From: Denticeps clupeoides
Taxonomy: Eukaryota > Chordata > Actinopteri > Clupeiformes > Denticipitidae
Direction: 5' to 3'
Assembly: GCF_900700375.1 (NCBI RefSeq)
Contig: NC_041708.1
Location: 32,802,170 to 32,866,169, forward strand
Length of the DNA stretch: 64,000 nucleotides
A model generated the notes under the pieces. It searched no databases, was not told the origin of the DNA, and worked only from the letters and a program-made list of their open reading frames with translations. The translations under genes were made by a program, and so were the position numbers. Of the stretch, positions 24,646-39,485 are shown one piece after another; the stretch's first letter is position 1; every line of letters begins with the position of its first letter.

Positions 24646-25902
24646 ACAGCTCTGAGATCCTGCTTAAGATTTTATATGTTCTCCATGTCAATCTCTGTCT
24701 TAGACAAGATGTTAGATATCTGCAACACAATGTGTATTTAACAATTATGAAAAACTGACCCATGAAATGAATTTTGAAAGGACATTTACCTCACTGGAAA
24801 CAACTTCGGTTTGTGTTTTCAGGGCTTTGTTTTCCTTTTCCTGTGAACACACAGATCTTAAATAAACTTAATTTTAATGGTCCAATTGATAATAATAATA
24901 ATTAAAAAAATATTATAACAACAATAATAAAACAATGCTTAGAAAGCATCTCACAAGTGTACTGACAGACACCTTAAGACTGAGTCGGTCCCGCTCTTTC
25001 TCAGCCAAATTCCTACAGAGCTCCTCCATCTCCTCTGTCGGCTGGTGCACGTTTTGCATTGACTCTCTCAAACTTGAAATTACATGACAAGAGGATTCAC
25101 AGAGAGAATTTGTGACGTGCATTAGCACACGTGTGGATGGCTAATAATTACATTAACAATACACCCAATACACACATCTTAGTCTACAGAATACGCAGAA
25201 CTTGTGATTGATGTATAATAGCAATATTATCCATGGTTTATTTATTGTTTGTTATTATTAATATTTCAGTTTGTACTTGTCCAGCTTGTGTTATAATTCA
25301 TGTGTGTACAGACCAAAACAAACAAATACTTATCATTCTCATTTGGAACGTTTATATGAACATGAATGAAAACCAGCTGCTGCTACAGGAATGGCGCTTC
25401 TATTCAGCTGGTTCTTTAAGGCAGCGTTCTCAAGGTGCAAGCGTGAGTCGCGATCCTCATATGCATCAAGAGACTTCTGTAGATCTTTGTTCATCTTCAT
25501 CAAACGGTTATTGGAGTGCACAAGATCTTCTATTTCCATGCTCCTGCAGACACAAATACACACGCACACTCCTGCACACTCAACCAAAATTCCAACACTC
25601 CACAGGGTGTGCAGAAGATGGCACGACTGTTTCCTGAGAATCTTAAATTAAACCAGTGTGCCTCCATGACCTGTCATTCATTTTGTCTGTTCATCCCACT
25701 AAAAAAAGTCAACCAAATAAACAAGCATTATGAAAGCTATTATATTTTGGTGGTCAAATGATGTTACCCAAGTTGTATATGAAGGATATGAAGAATGCTG
25801 TTTAGCTAACTGCTAATGCTCACTTTTCTCTAATCATCTACTCATTCACTATCCGAAACTGCTTAATCCAACTCAGCGTTGCAGGCTGTCCATCCCATTG
25901 GT

Positions 25903-26655
25903 GGCAGCGGTGGCCTAGCGGTTAAAGAAGTGGCCCCGTAATCAGAAGGTTGCCGGTTCGAATCCCGATCTGCCTGTCATGGCTGCCCACTGCTCACCAA
26001 AGGTGATGGTTAAAAGCTGAGGACCAGTGTTGGGGCTAGTTACTCCAAAAAGTAATATATTACATATTACTCTCAAAAATAGTAATGCCTTACTTTACTT
26101 TATTACTCCCTGGAGAAAGTAACTAGTTATATTACTAGTTAATTTTTTTTCTTAATTACTCTATAATTGCCTGAGATGCATCAGATGGAGGGAGAACATA
26201 CAAAGGAGGAGTGTTCTTTAGGGTCTTTATTACACCAACAACAGACTGGCACTGTCTAGCACAAATAACTACAAACAACTGTACTTGTGCAATCGGTCCC
26301 TGCTATCGGTATTTTGCAGATTATCTTTCGAAAAGACAGCGACTCAACTGTAGAAAGAGGTAACATTTCTTCTAGTTCGTACGAGGCAACAAGCTTAATG
26401 ATGACTGAATCTCCTCCCGTCGAAACTAGCTTTCTGTTGCTGGGAACCTTCCTCTGAAAAAGAGCTTGCCGTTGTTGACGCTTCCATTTTTCCCATCTGT
26501 CTTTGCGGGTGCCGCGCTGCTGCCGGGTGTCGACCAATCGGTGATGGTAAATGATCCCTCGTGCCAAAGTAACGCGTTACACCCAACACTGCTGAGGACA
26601 CATTTCGTTGTGTCACCGTGTGCTGTGCTGCAGTGTTTCACAATCACTTCACCTT
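25903..26655 (+). mobile_element. Family A SINE interrupted by a hAT MITE
   Basis: The SINE head and body (25,903-26,024) and its tail (26,592-26,655, ending CACAATCACTTCAC) are separated by the 567-bp element at 26,025-26,591. They rejoin perfectly once one copy of the 8-bp target repeat is removed. Confidence 0.85.
26025..26591. mobile_element. Non-autonomous hAT element
   Basis: Ends are CAGTGTTGGGG...CCCAACACTG inverted repeats, flanked by the exact 8-bp duplication CTGAGGAC (26,017-26,024 and 26,592-26,599), the hAT hallmark. The interior has no transposase. Confidence 0.9.
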
Positions 26656-27424
26656 CATTGAACTAGCACTTACACGTTGCCAGGTGAGGATACACCCTGG
26701 GAAGGTGCACACACCAACAAATTAATACACTCAACACCCATGGCCAATTTATAGGTGGCAGAATGAAATTGGCAAATGTGGAGCTAATCACACTCCACAC
26801 ACACAAATCAGGAGCCGGGACTCAAACTCACAACCTTGGAAGCGTGAGGCCATGACACAACACGGCCCTTCATTTCTGTCACACAATATTAATAATAAAT
26901 GGAAGTGCACAACTTTGACAGAAATAGGTTTGATGGCCAAAAACACATGGCTTCCAACAGAGAACAGCAAGGAATACAAGTAGAAGATGAGTCAATATAC
27001 ATAGAAACTGGCACAGACAGGGATGTGGTGTTGATCCCCGACCCGCTCTTCGGCATCAGGTTCATCCCAAGGTTTCTTTTCTGAAAATAAACAAAACCCA
27101 ACCACTTCAGTTTATAACCATTCCACAGTGCACACAATAATGCCAGAGCAGATAAAAAAAAAAAAAAAAAACAAGGAAATATAAGATAAATTATGAGATG
27201 AATTTCCTTCTTTGTTAAGTGGAGGGTGTTGCCACGTTAATTTCATTATAATGGGATTGTGGTGATCTGTTTTACAGATACACTGGCGTCCATGATCAAT
27301 ATATAAACCCTTTCGTAGGAAACTTATAACGGTGTTTGATAAAGTCAGTTTGATGGGACCGAAGGAATATATGAACTTATTCAATATCGAAATAGTGGTA
27401 ATAAAATTGCCTTTTTAAAAGATA

Positions 27425-27790
27425 CAGTAAAGGCCAAAAGTTGAAACACACCTTCTCATTCAATGTGTTTTCTTTATTTTCATGACCATTTACATTGGTA
27501 GATTCTCACTGAAGGCATCAAAACTATGAACACATGTGGAGTTATGTACTTAATAAAAAGTGGAGACCTGGCCTCCACAGTCACCGGACCTGAACCCAAT
27601 CCAGATGGTTTGGGGTGAGCTGGACCGCAGAGTGAAGGCAAAGGGGCCAACAAGTGCTAAACACCTCTGGGAACTCCTTCAAGACTGTTGGAGAACCATT
27701 TCAGGTGACGACCTCTTGAAGCTCATCGAGAGAATGCCAAGAGTGTGTAAAGCAGTAATCAGAGCAAAAAAGAAACTAGAATATATTTGA
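27425..27790 (+). mobile_element. Tc1 transposon relic with transposase C-terminus
   Basis: A Tc1-type end (TACAGTAAAGGCCAAAAG) is followed after a large internal deletion by METWPPQSPDLNPIQMVWGE, the conserved C-terminal transposase block, ending AKKKLEYI. Gln replaces the usual catalytic Glu in LNPIE. It lies in the first intron of the coiled-coil gene. Confidence 0.85.
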
Positions 27791-28085
27791 TGTGTGTTTC
27801 TGTCATGTTATGTCACGTATTTTATCGATGGTCATAATGGTGGTCGAGTTGAGCTATTTCAAATATGTTTAAAGTTATTTTACTGTTTTAAACCAAAAAA
27901 AGTTGAGGAAATAGGATCAGTGATGCGAAAGAATAAAAAGCATAATATGTTGAGTTGAGCTATTTCGAATTTTAAAGCTGCTTTTTTGGTTAGCATGCTG
28001 TTTTAGCGTCAGCATGCTAACTACACCAGCTAATTTCTGTGTGCGTGCGTGTGTGTGTGTGTGTTTAATTTTTTTTGTCGTTTAC

Positions 28086-28283
28086 CTTCTCCGGCGAGAA
28101 CCACACAGCTCTCCTGCCCGGCCGCAGCAGTCGAGCCACGGCCGCCGCGGGGCGGGGGGAACCGGTCCATCTCCACGGGGAGCGGCCGACTTCTCCCCAG
28201 AATCCTCAGGTCGGACCGTTAATATCCGTTAATAACCAACGTTAATATCTATGTGGGCGCCTGTTTTTTTTTTTTTTTTTTTT
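28086..28283 (-). promoter_or_regulatory. CpG-rich start region of the coiled-coil gene
   Basis: A GC-rich block surrounds exon 1 (28,086-28,170) and its 5' UTR. It is bounded by a poly-T run (28,266-28,284). It is the only CpG-rich stretch in this neighbourhood, which supports exon 1 as a real transcript start. Confidence 0.5.
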
Positions 28284-29585
28284 TAAATCAATTGTCCCAT
28301 TTTCTTACTCTCGGGGCTTCACACTTTCTCTCAGTAAACCACGTTTAATTGTGCGCCACGTGTACAATTAATGTGACTATAAATGTTCGGATTGGCGTGG
28401 AATGAAGTGGAACGAACACGTGGTGCGAAAATCAACTTCGAAGCGTCGGGAAAGTGCAAAGACGCAAAAACGCACACATTTATGCATATAATTAAAAATG
28501 TTTAATCCAATAAATCGTTACATTTTCGGTATTTAAACGTCACAGCGTGTTTTATAATTGCATAACGCCTGCTAATGTTTACAAGTTTTACGTTACTTGT
28601 GTTTTTTTTCATTCACCCATACCTCAGCATCCATTTTATATACTATCCTTAAGTGTTCCTCTTGAGTAAGTTGGGGGCTCTGAGTCAAAGAATTTCATTT
28701 ATATGATATAATATATAATATAATGAACTTGAACTTGCTTGCAACAGCATTGCTGTTTGCTCCTCCAGGCGTCTGTGCACCTTCCCCGACGTAGTTAATT
28801 GTTTAAAGCTAATTGGCCAGCTTCGGAATAAATGCTTAGGTAATAATTCTGTCTCAAAAAATGTCCAGACAGCACAGGTCATGGATTTGCAACCTCGAGC
28901 TGAGAAAGTTCAGACATGAATGGCATGTTTTTATAAGAATGCCCCAAGTCTTGTCCCATGACATGAATTTGCCTCATCATCTGCGTCCAGTTAGAATGCG
29001 ACTTACAACACAATATCAGTGTTCATCTCACCAGATGCCGCTCTCCTCTCCACACGGCTTCCTGACCACAGACAGCATCGGACAAGGACCCAGCAGGTAA
29101 CAAGTCTCTTTTATTGGACAAATCAACATACAGTGTAGAATGTTCATTATCAACTGTGTACATTATCAAGTAGTTCATGTCACAAATTCTAAACTATCTA
29201 CTCAGCATTTCCGAGGTCGCAAACATTGATGGTATGAGTGACAGAATTGTGGTGGATGATTAATTTAGTCATGGGAACAGTTAAACCCTTCTTTTCTGTT
29301 TACAGTAACAATCTATTAACTATAATTCTATTCAAATTATTATACATATACATTTTCACACAGGTGGCATTTCCAGCCTTATTCATGATCAGCTTTGAGC
29401 ACATGTAGTACTGGTTGGACAGGTAAAACAACACGTGGAACACCAGTGGAAGTTTTGTAACTTCTGCCCTGCCTATCGTTTTTCTTCCTGGCCCCGAAGT
29501 GCAGGGTTACTTAACCACTTGTATTTTTTTTGTTAATGTCCATTTCTATTTGTTTCTCTTTTCCAGTAAACTTACCTCTGTGGAA

Positions 29586-30635
29586 ATGGACATTGCATTC
29601 ATTCTCCTCCTGCCCCTCGTCTCTGCCCAGACATTCCGTTGGGGACCTTGTCCGTCGCCTTCTGTCCAACCTGACTTTGATCTCCAGAAGGTATTGTTAA
29701 TTTTTTTACTTCACATGCTTGTTATTGTGTATGTTTGTGCATACATTAACATTAATCACTTTTAGAAGTTCCATTGACATTTTCTTACTCTTGTGTCTTT
29801 GTTTCCCACTGCACATTAACATCATAATTTCCATTATACAACTGGTAAATTAAGATAAGATAAGATCAACCTTTATTAGTCCCACAAGTGGGAAATTGCA
29901 AAATTTGTAAAATAAAACTTTAAAATGTATGGAGCAAAATCCCCAATAAGGGAAAGATTAGGCAAATGTTTTTCCAATGTAATGTTGTTCCAGGCTGACA
30001 GTTGACAGCCTTTTTTCCCCCCCAGTATCTTGGAAAGTGGTATGAAATTGAGAAGCTGCCTGCAAGGTTTGAGAGGGGAACTTGCATTGAAGCAAACTAC
30101 TCCTTGAGACCAGACAACACCATCAAAGTGGTGAATGTTCAGACACGGTAAGTGTGTCCTGCTACCCTGCATTCCATGCATGATCATGTGTATGAAATAT
30201 TTCAATCGATTTGTATTGCAGTAAAGGAAAAGTGAAGTCTATTGAAGGAACGGCTGTTGTGCAGGACACCCGGGAGCCTGCAAAGCTTGGAGTCAGCTTC
30301 TCTTACTGTGAGTCATACATCCCTGGAATTTACTGTGGGCATATGTTCAGCTAATTATCCACAATTTTATATTTCATATGTTTTCATTTTTTTAAATTTG
30401 CTGTCCAGTTACACCCTACAGCCCATACTGGATTCTGTCCACTGACTACACTAGTGTTGCACTGGTCTACTCCTGCACTGACGTCCTGAGGACATTTCAT
30501 ATAGACTTTGCCTGGATCCTTGGACGTTCTCGCATTCTGCCAGCTGAAACCATATTCCATGCCAAGCAAATTTTCTATGGTGGCAACATTGACATCAGCA
30601 GTATGACCCCAACAGACCAACATGGCTGTGATTAG
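29586..30635 (+). CDS. apod: Apolipoprotein D (lipocalin)
   Basis: Four coding exons join in phase: 29,586-29,690, 30,026-30,147, 30,222-30,307 and 30,409-30,635 (TAG); 540 nt, 179 residues (human 189). Residues 1-15 are a signal peptide (MDIAFILLLPLVSAQ). The lipocalin GXW motif is YLGKWYEIEKLP, as in APOD. Other family blocks are CIEANYSL, EPAKLGVSFSY, PYSPYWILSTDYTSVALVYS, FAWILGRS and DISSMTPTDQHGCD. Cysteines forming the usual disulphides are present. The protein is secreted and binds small hydrophobic ligands such as arachidonate and progesterone. An upstream ORF-like block (28,861-29,100) ending at a GTAACA donor is probably a 5' UTR exon. A poly(A) signal lies near 30,902. The broken copy at 11,640-13,335 derives from this locus or a close paralogue. 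Confidence 0.93.
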
Positions 30636-31490
30636 TGCTGAAATGAGACACTGAGTTTTATTGAATATGTAGGTGATGAAGAGATTTGATAAGTATTCAT
30701 TAATGTATGAGATGGAACTGATCTTCATGAATTTCCAGTGCTATGTCCTTCTAGCTGAAGAATTGAGCAGCAGAGTAGATTGAAATCTTCTGGTTTGTTT
30801 TCTTGGATGTCGGCATTTCCACTTAACTAAAGTTTTTCCAGTTGTTTTACAAATTTTTGTTGTTAACAGAAAAAATCCAAAACAAACTAAAATGCCTTTA
30901 TAAAATAAAGAACCTACTGTGTGTAATGCAAAATGTGTGTGGTGTAATTATTGTGGGTGACTAATGCCCCCCTGTGGTTGATAACGTGTACAAAACTACA
31001 GAAGCACAAAGTTAAGTATACACTATGTTAACTTAATAGAACTTTTTGTATTTTTACAAATGCTTAGTTATACATAATACTGCCACAATTATTGCCCTGA
31101 TACATCTAACATGTAGAGTATAGTATGAGTATATAATAAATTTTTATTCTGGGGTTAAAAAGGGTTGGGAGATTGGAGGGGAGGGGACAGCATGTGTTTA
31201 AATTCAGGTCCACTGTTCACATTTCTGCATTTTGGCATATCCTTTTGGAAACTAGAAGTGGATTTAGCGTATACCATACTCAAGGAGAACTACCAGGTGA
31301 AGCTACATGAATATTAATTACACAGAAACCTACATATTATTGTCAACATAATGCAAAAACATAATATCTGCTGCCTTTGCTGATCTCTTTCAATATTTAA
31401 TTGTTTGCTAATGATAAAAATCTATGTTTTTGTATTTGTACATTATTTACATGATGTCATTTACATTGAATATTTTTGGTTTCAGGCAAA

Positions 31491-32208
<718 letters not shown>

Positions 32209-32441
32209 TCATGACACTATGTTTAATAAGCCTGAGAAAGTGACCATTCCTAAAAATTCTAGAAATAAATGTGTTGTCCTGTTTAGTCTTTCCATCGTTT
32301 AGCAGATAATTATAGATATATATCATATACATGCTTAGAAATAGATTATCTACTTTAATGTCATAGCAATGGCTTTTGATGTACAGTGTTGTCATGTCAA
32401 AAGTGCCTCATCAATATGCTGTACTTTACTATATAAATAAA

Positions 32442-33322
32442 GTCTTGAGAACAATATTGACATTTGTTGTCATTCACAATGAATAAGATGACAAGATGAC
32501 AAACAATTCCAGGGTTTTGCATTTGCCAGAGAAAACGACCAAATCGGCGAGTTTATACATTAACATACCATTCAGGTAAAGTTGGTTTGATATACAACAT
32601 TACCTGAGTGTTTAAAAAAACATTCCTATGGCTTCAAGTAGTATAAACAATGATGTTTCTGCATGAAGATACGGCAGAACGTAGTGCAATTAACATCTTA
32701 AATCTGCAGCAAACCCCCACAAATTTGTTTTACTAGTGTCTAAATTACGGTACTCTGTGAAAAAAGACTTTCAAATTTATTTACTACTTTCTTCAGTCAT
32801 GTAAAATGTTGTGATCAAGCCGACTCCTATATCAGAAATTGTTAATCCTCATATACCACAAGTCTTGTTGGATATAAACATTTCCAGATTTTTGGACTTA
32901 ATTTGAAAAATAATTTCAAGAAATATACTCATGATGTTAAACATTTTCCATCATTCTCCTCAGTTTGGAGATCAAATGGGGTCTGGAAGACAAAGAAAAA
33001 TGTTCTGAAAGAATAGTTTGTTGCAGTGACAGGACCAACTTAGAAACAGTATAGAAAGTTTTGTTAACTCTTGAGTGATGTTGGAAGAAACAATCCTGTC
33101 AAAAATCATAATTTTGCAGGAAAACTGAAATGAGTTTGTTTCATTCTCTATTTAAAGTTTCTCCTCCCCTGCCAAACAAAGACATAAGGGACAAGTTAAT
33201 AGACATTTTGTATTTTGTACCTGTGAATTAGTACATAATTGAGTGTAAATTGTTATCTCATTGAAAATGTCATCCTTATCCGGTCAGTTCTTCTTCTGCT
33301 CATTCTTCGTCAGCTAGTCACA
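32442..33322. other. Intergenic, nothing recognised
   Basis: AT-rich spacer downstream of otos with no exon or named repeat that I can support. Confidence 0.5.
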
Positions 33323-33327
33323 GTAGC

Positions 33328-33572
33328 TGTCAGGACCCGGTCCGGAAGGGTCCACTCCAGACCCGGAGTTCAGGCCAGAGTTTCATGTGGGTCCTGTGTT
33401 ATTAAGTTTCCTGATATTTTTTCACCTCTATATGTTTGGTGAGGTCTCCCCTGTCCTGTTCACCACGTATTAAACCCCTCTTTCGTGACATTGTGCGTAT
33501 GCATCCTTCTTCCTCGCCATGTCCAACCATCGCACCAGATCTCCTTCCTCGTCATTTCACACCAGTGTGACA
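33328..33572 (+). mobile_element. Solo LTR (Ty3-like)
   Basis: 245 bases bounded by TGTCAGGACC and GTGTGACA, with a perfect 5-bp target duplication GTAGC (33,323-33,327 and 33,573-33,577). It contains an ATTAAA poly(A) motif. No internal region is present, so it is the product of LTR-LTR recombination. It is unlike the chromovirus LTR apart from the shared TGTCA...TGACA ends. Confidence 0.8.
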
Positions 33573-33577
33573 GTAGC

Positions 33578-34590
33578 AGACTTTTGAGTATGTGCTAGTG
33601 AAGCTCTGTACATATTACATTTACCATTTCATAAGACCATGATAAAAACCTGAAAAAAATTATTTTGATTGGGAAATTCACCTGTCTGTGTCATCCTCTT
33701 TTCCAAGTTTTCATTATTTCATTCATTCACTTACCATAACCGCATATTCCTGTTACTCAGGGTCGCACTTCCAGTAGTGTGAGCAGGTGAGAAACTGATC
33801 CACTAGTGCAAATACAATTTTAATCACTTCACACTCATACTCCTTTCCTCCTCTCATCGTTTCATCGTTCTATTATGAATTTCTAATCCAAATTCCCTTT
33901 ATCTAGTTTAATTGAATGTACTTTCTGCATTGCTGGTAAAGCATATTAATTATCATGTATAATTTTAGCCTGGTAACATATCAAATTTTAATATTCATGT
34001 TTGGTATGTTTAACATTAACATTAAGTAAAACTGTTTTAACATTCTCTATGAAGCTGAAAGGTCCCTTTTATAAGCCTAGGAAAGGATGATTTGAATTAA
34101 CATGGTCTGTAAACTAAATAATTGTAACAAAGAAATATTTTTTACAGTATTACTTTTTTAAACAAGCAATAAAATCAATATTTAATATTTAGGGAGGATT
34201 AATATCTGTACAGGAGAGTCAATTTGAGGCCCGAGGTAAAACTACCTGAAAGAATGATAGTGTATATGTGTAATGATTTTACATTATATACTTCTGTAGG
34301 CAATCAAGCAAACATGTTAAAAAATACGTTAAAAATACCCTCGTGATGTGCGGAATATAAATCTCCCTGTTTTACTTATTACGTGCATTGATTTATTTTT
34401 ACTGAACGTTCAGTAGTTTGTGGACGATCCCTTATTTGTTTTTTTCAACGTCTAAATAATGTTGAAAATCAAACGTACTTTACCTCACCTAACACACCTG
34501 CCTAGTTTACTTAATTAACTTCAGCAGACAGAGAGACATTACATAATGATTTAATGTAATCTATTTTCAGAATTTCTCTAATTCCGGTTT
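33578..34590. other. Intergenic, nothing recognised
   Basis: AT-rich spacer between the solo LTR and the cops9 promoter. An ETS-like TTCCGG motif occurs just before the cops9 5' UTR. No exon is visible. Confidence 0.45.
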
Positions 34591-34753
34591 GTGAACGCGT
34601 AGCATTAGGCGGAACGCTTATCGTGCAGATGTCATCTTTTCTACCCGGACCGTTTCGATGTGACAACACGAGGACCTCCGGTTTGGTGAAGATTGTTGTG
34701 GTTTTCCCAACGCTGCTGAGCGTTGCCTACTCTTCCCAACTCTTACTCGAGAC

Positions 34754-37148
<2,395 letters not shown>

Positions 37149-38240
37149 TGAAGCCCCAAGAATTGAAGGTCCCTGAAGTGTTTTGTTCACTGCCTGGAAA
37201 TTAGGTTTATTTCTGTTATTAGTTTGTATAAATAAATGTAAAAACAAAAGACATGTTGGTTTCCCAGAAGAATTTTTGACATCTCAGACATACTGATGCA
37301 AAAGTTATGTGAACAGTTTTTTTTTCTTCCCCTTCATGTTTAAATCTGTTTTTGGTAGAAATTGTGGGTTCTTGCACATTCCTGAACACCTGCAAACACT
37401 CATAATTACATGTGTGAAACACACAGATGTTACAAGCGGCACAGAGGAGCAGTTGTCAAAATATGTTCATTTCCCCCTGTAGCTGCAATATATGCAACTG
37501 GTGTTTTGTAAAAGTCCATGTAAAAAGGTGCACAGGGCATAAATAACATGGTGTAAATGTAAAAATGTGTCTGGAAACTTCAAACTCACTCTACCTCACA
37601 GATTTATGTCGAATGCAGAAATCATTGTTGCAAAGCCGTTATTATTCTTTCATACTGATCTTTGGGGGAGTTTTGCATTAAAAATATAATATCAGTGGTC
37701 CGTGGGGGTAGCAATATTTATTATAGTTTTGGGGTCACTGACCTCTGAAAATCTGCCTGCATAGAATGAGACCCCAATACAACATGGTGATCTGTAATGT
37801 CCCCTGAAGGTTTAAGAGTTTGCTTTAATTTTAAAAGTGTTTATTAACTATGGTTTCCTGGGACCACTTAGTCGACAATTTCACAGTTTTAATCCAAATC
37901 AAGGAAAGTGCTTGGGTCTTCCTTTTGTGAAAGTTTTGCTCTATTAAACTTAAATGAAACTCTTTGTAATTGCGTGTGAGCTTGAAACATTTGTGGTTGA
38001 AATCTGCAAAGTGGCATTTTTTGAAACACATCGTTCAAGACCCAGCTTGACATCCTATGTGGTTTTTAAGGGGGGGGGGCAACCAGAATTCATGCATTTT
38101 TTTCTCCAGCATGTAGACTTGTATAATTACAGCGTCCCATTGGTCAACCAGCTCAGTTGGAGACAGCCAATCACAGGGCTTCCAGCAGCATTCCTGTGGC
38201 CCCATGGGATGCACCTTTTTGTTTTAAATTATGAAGGTGC
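37149..38240. other. cops9 3' UTR and intergenic DNA
   Basis: An AATAAATG block near 37,229 may end cops9. Beyond that I see no exon. CCAAT-type motifs at about 38,137 and 38,168 may belong to the actinodin promoter. Confidence 0.4.
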
Positions 38241-38249
38241 CATTTAAAA

Positions 38250-38402
38250 CGTGGCCAAGTTGTTGTCAGTGGCACAGACTCTTTGGAAGGGGGAGTTGGG
38301 GCATCGGGGATTTCTGACCTCAACCCACACGCCCACCCCAGAACTGAAGCGGCAGGCCCAGACCTCGCTGTTCTAGGGCCAGACGACCACATTTTCAGAG
38401 CA
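38250..38402 (+). other. Possible 5' UTR exon of the actinodin gene
   Basis: A moderately GC-rich block ends in GAGCAG followed by a GTAAGT donor. It is 1.1 kb upstream of the actinodin start exon, which is preceded by a plausible acceptor (near 39,465). Non-coding; inferred from splice signals only. Confidence 0.35.
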
Positions 38403-39485
38403 GGTAAGTCCTCACTGATCTGAATTAGATTTAACGTCAGTGTTCAAAAAATATATACACATGTTACAATGGGTTGGTTTACTGGTACAAAGATCATTTC
38501 TCACTGAAAAGGCATTAGAGACCTGAAATTCTAATGCTGAGCAATATGTATTATATAACTTTCACTTGGTTCCCTTCACCTCGAGCTGACTGGTAGGAAT
38601 GAATTTTCTAGACCTTGGTGGAACTTGTCTGGAAATTACATAAATGTTTGAAACTGTCAGTTAACGAACCCATAATGTCACAAAAAAGCATTTGATTATT
38701 CAGTGACAAAAGGGCAGCAGGCCAACATCACAAAGTCGCCCTTTCCCGTGATGAGGATCACTGTAGATCACATCTGTTATGGTTGCATGATCCCAAAACA
38801 AGCAGAATATTTTTGAGCCATCATATGAGTGTTTATTACGATATAAAATTAAGTTGAATTGGGTTTATAATCAAGGTAATGAAACAGAATAGAATATTAT
38901 GATAAAGATCCATTTTTTATTTATTTTACACTTATTTCATTATAAAATAATGAAATAAAAAATAATGAGATACATTTTTTTAACATTACAAGAGATTGGA
39001 CTTTCATGATGTGTAAGAGGTCATAAACAACATAAATAACATTTAATGAGTACAAAACATTGAGAGGCGAGAACCATTTAGGCATTTTGGGCAAACGTAA
39101 GATAAACATACCAAATAAAAGCACTTGATCAATTTATACTAGCACAAGAATATGAAAAAAAATATTATTAAAGGTGTTAAGCAAAAGCCAAATGACTTGA
39201 ACTTAAAACAATTGTTTTAGAAATATAATAAACTTATAAAATATTGCTTACTACAGTATATAATCTAACATACATTTGTTCTTACACAATGAAATCAACA
39301 CAAATCATTTTTAAACCTTTTTCTAAATTTTAATGTTTTTGTAAAAAGCAATGTATGCCACAGTGATGAAGACTATCATATGACATTGTGCAGCAAAAAA
39401 AAAAAAACAACGTTAATGTTTTAGGAAATTCTGAGTGAGCTATAAACCCTCTACTCTTGATCTGAAGGACGCCAGAAAGCTGACC

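Larger units (their letters stand above)
17481..28170 (-). pseudogene. KASH5/IRAG2-like coiled-coil gene, interrupted
   Basis: Minus-strand exons: 28,086-28,170 (ATG, MDRFPPPRGGRG), 27,001-27,080 (in phase, KKPWDEPDAEERVGD), 25,387-25,543 (IEDLVHSNNRLMKMNKDLQK, SLDAYEDRDSRLHLENAALK), 24,973-25,072 (EEMEELCRNLAEKERDRLSL), 24,790-24,840 (EKENKALKTQTEVVSSE), a small exon at 24,651-24,700 continuing at 18,912-18,921, 18,738-18,793 (QQQLEESRMKLEEKEEVIQS), 18,540-18,596 (DQLKVSLEEFSNIEQ), 18,370-18,425 and 17,481-17,540. The third exon resembles the KASH5 coiled coil that opens with EDLELSNRRLVGENAKLQ; IRAG2 (Jaw1) is the alternative. KASH5 links meiotic telomeres to dynein at the nuclear envelope. 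No transmembrane/KASH end was found. An LTR element splits the small exon, which also has an in-frame TAA. I read the locus as broken, at least in this haplotype. Confidence 0.55.
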
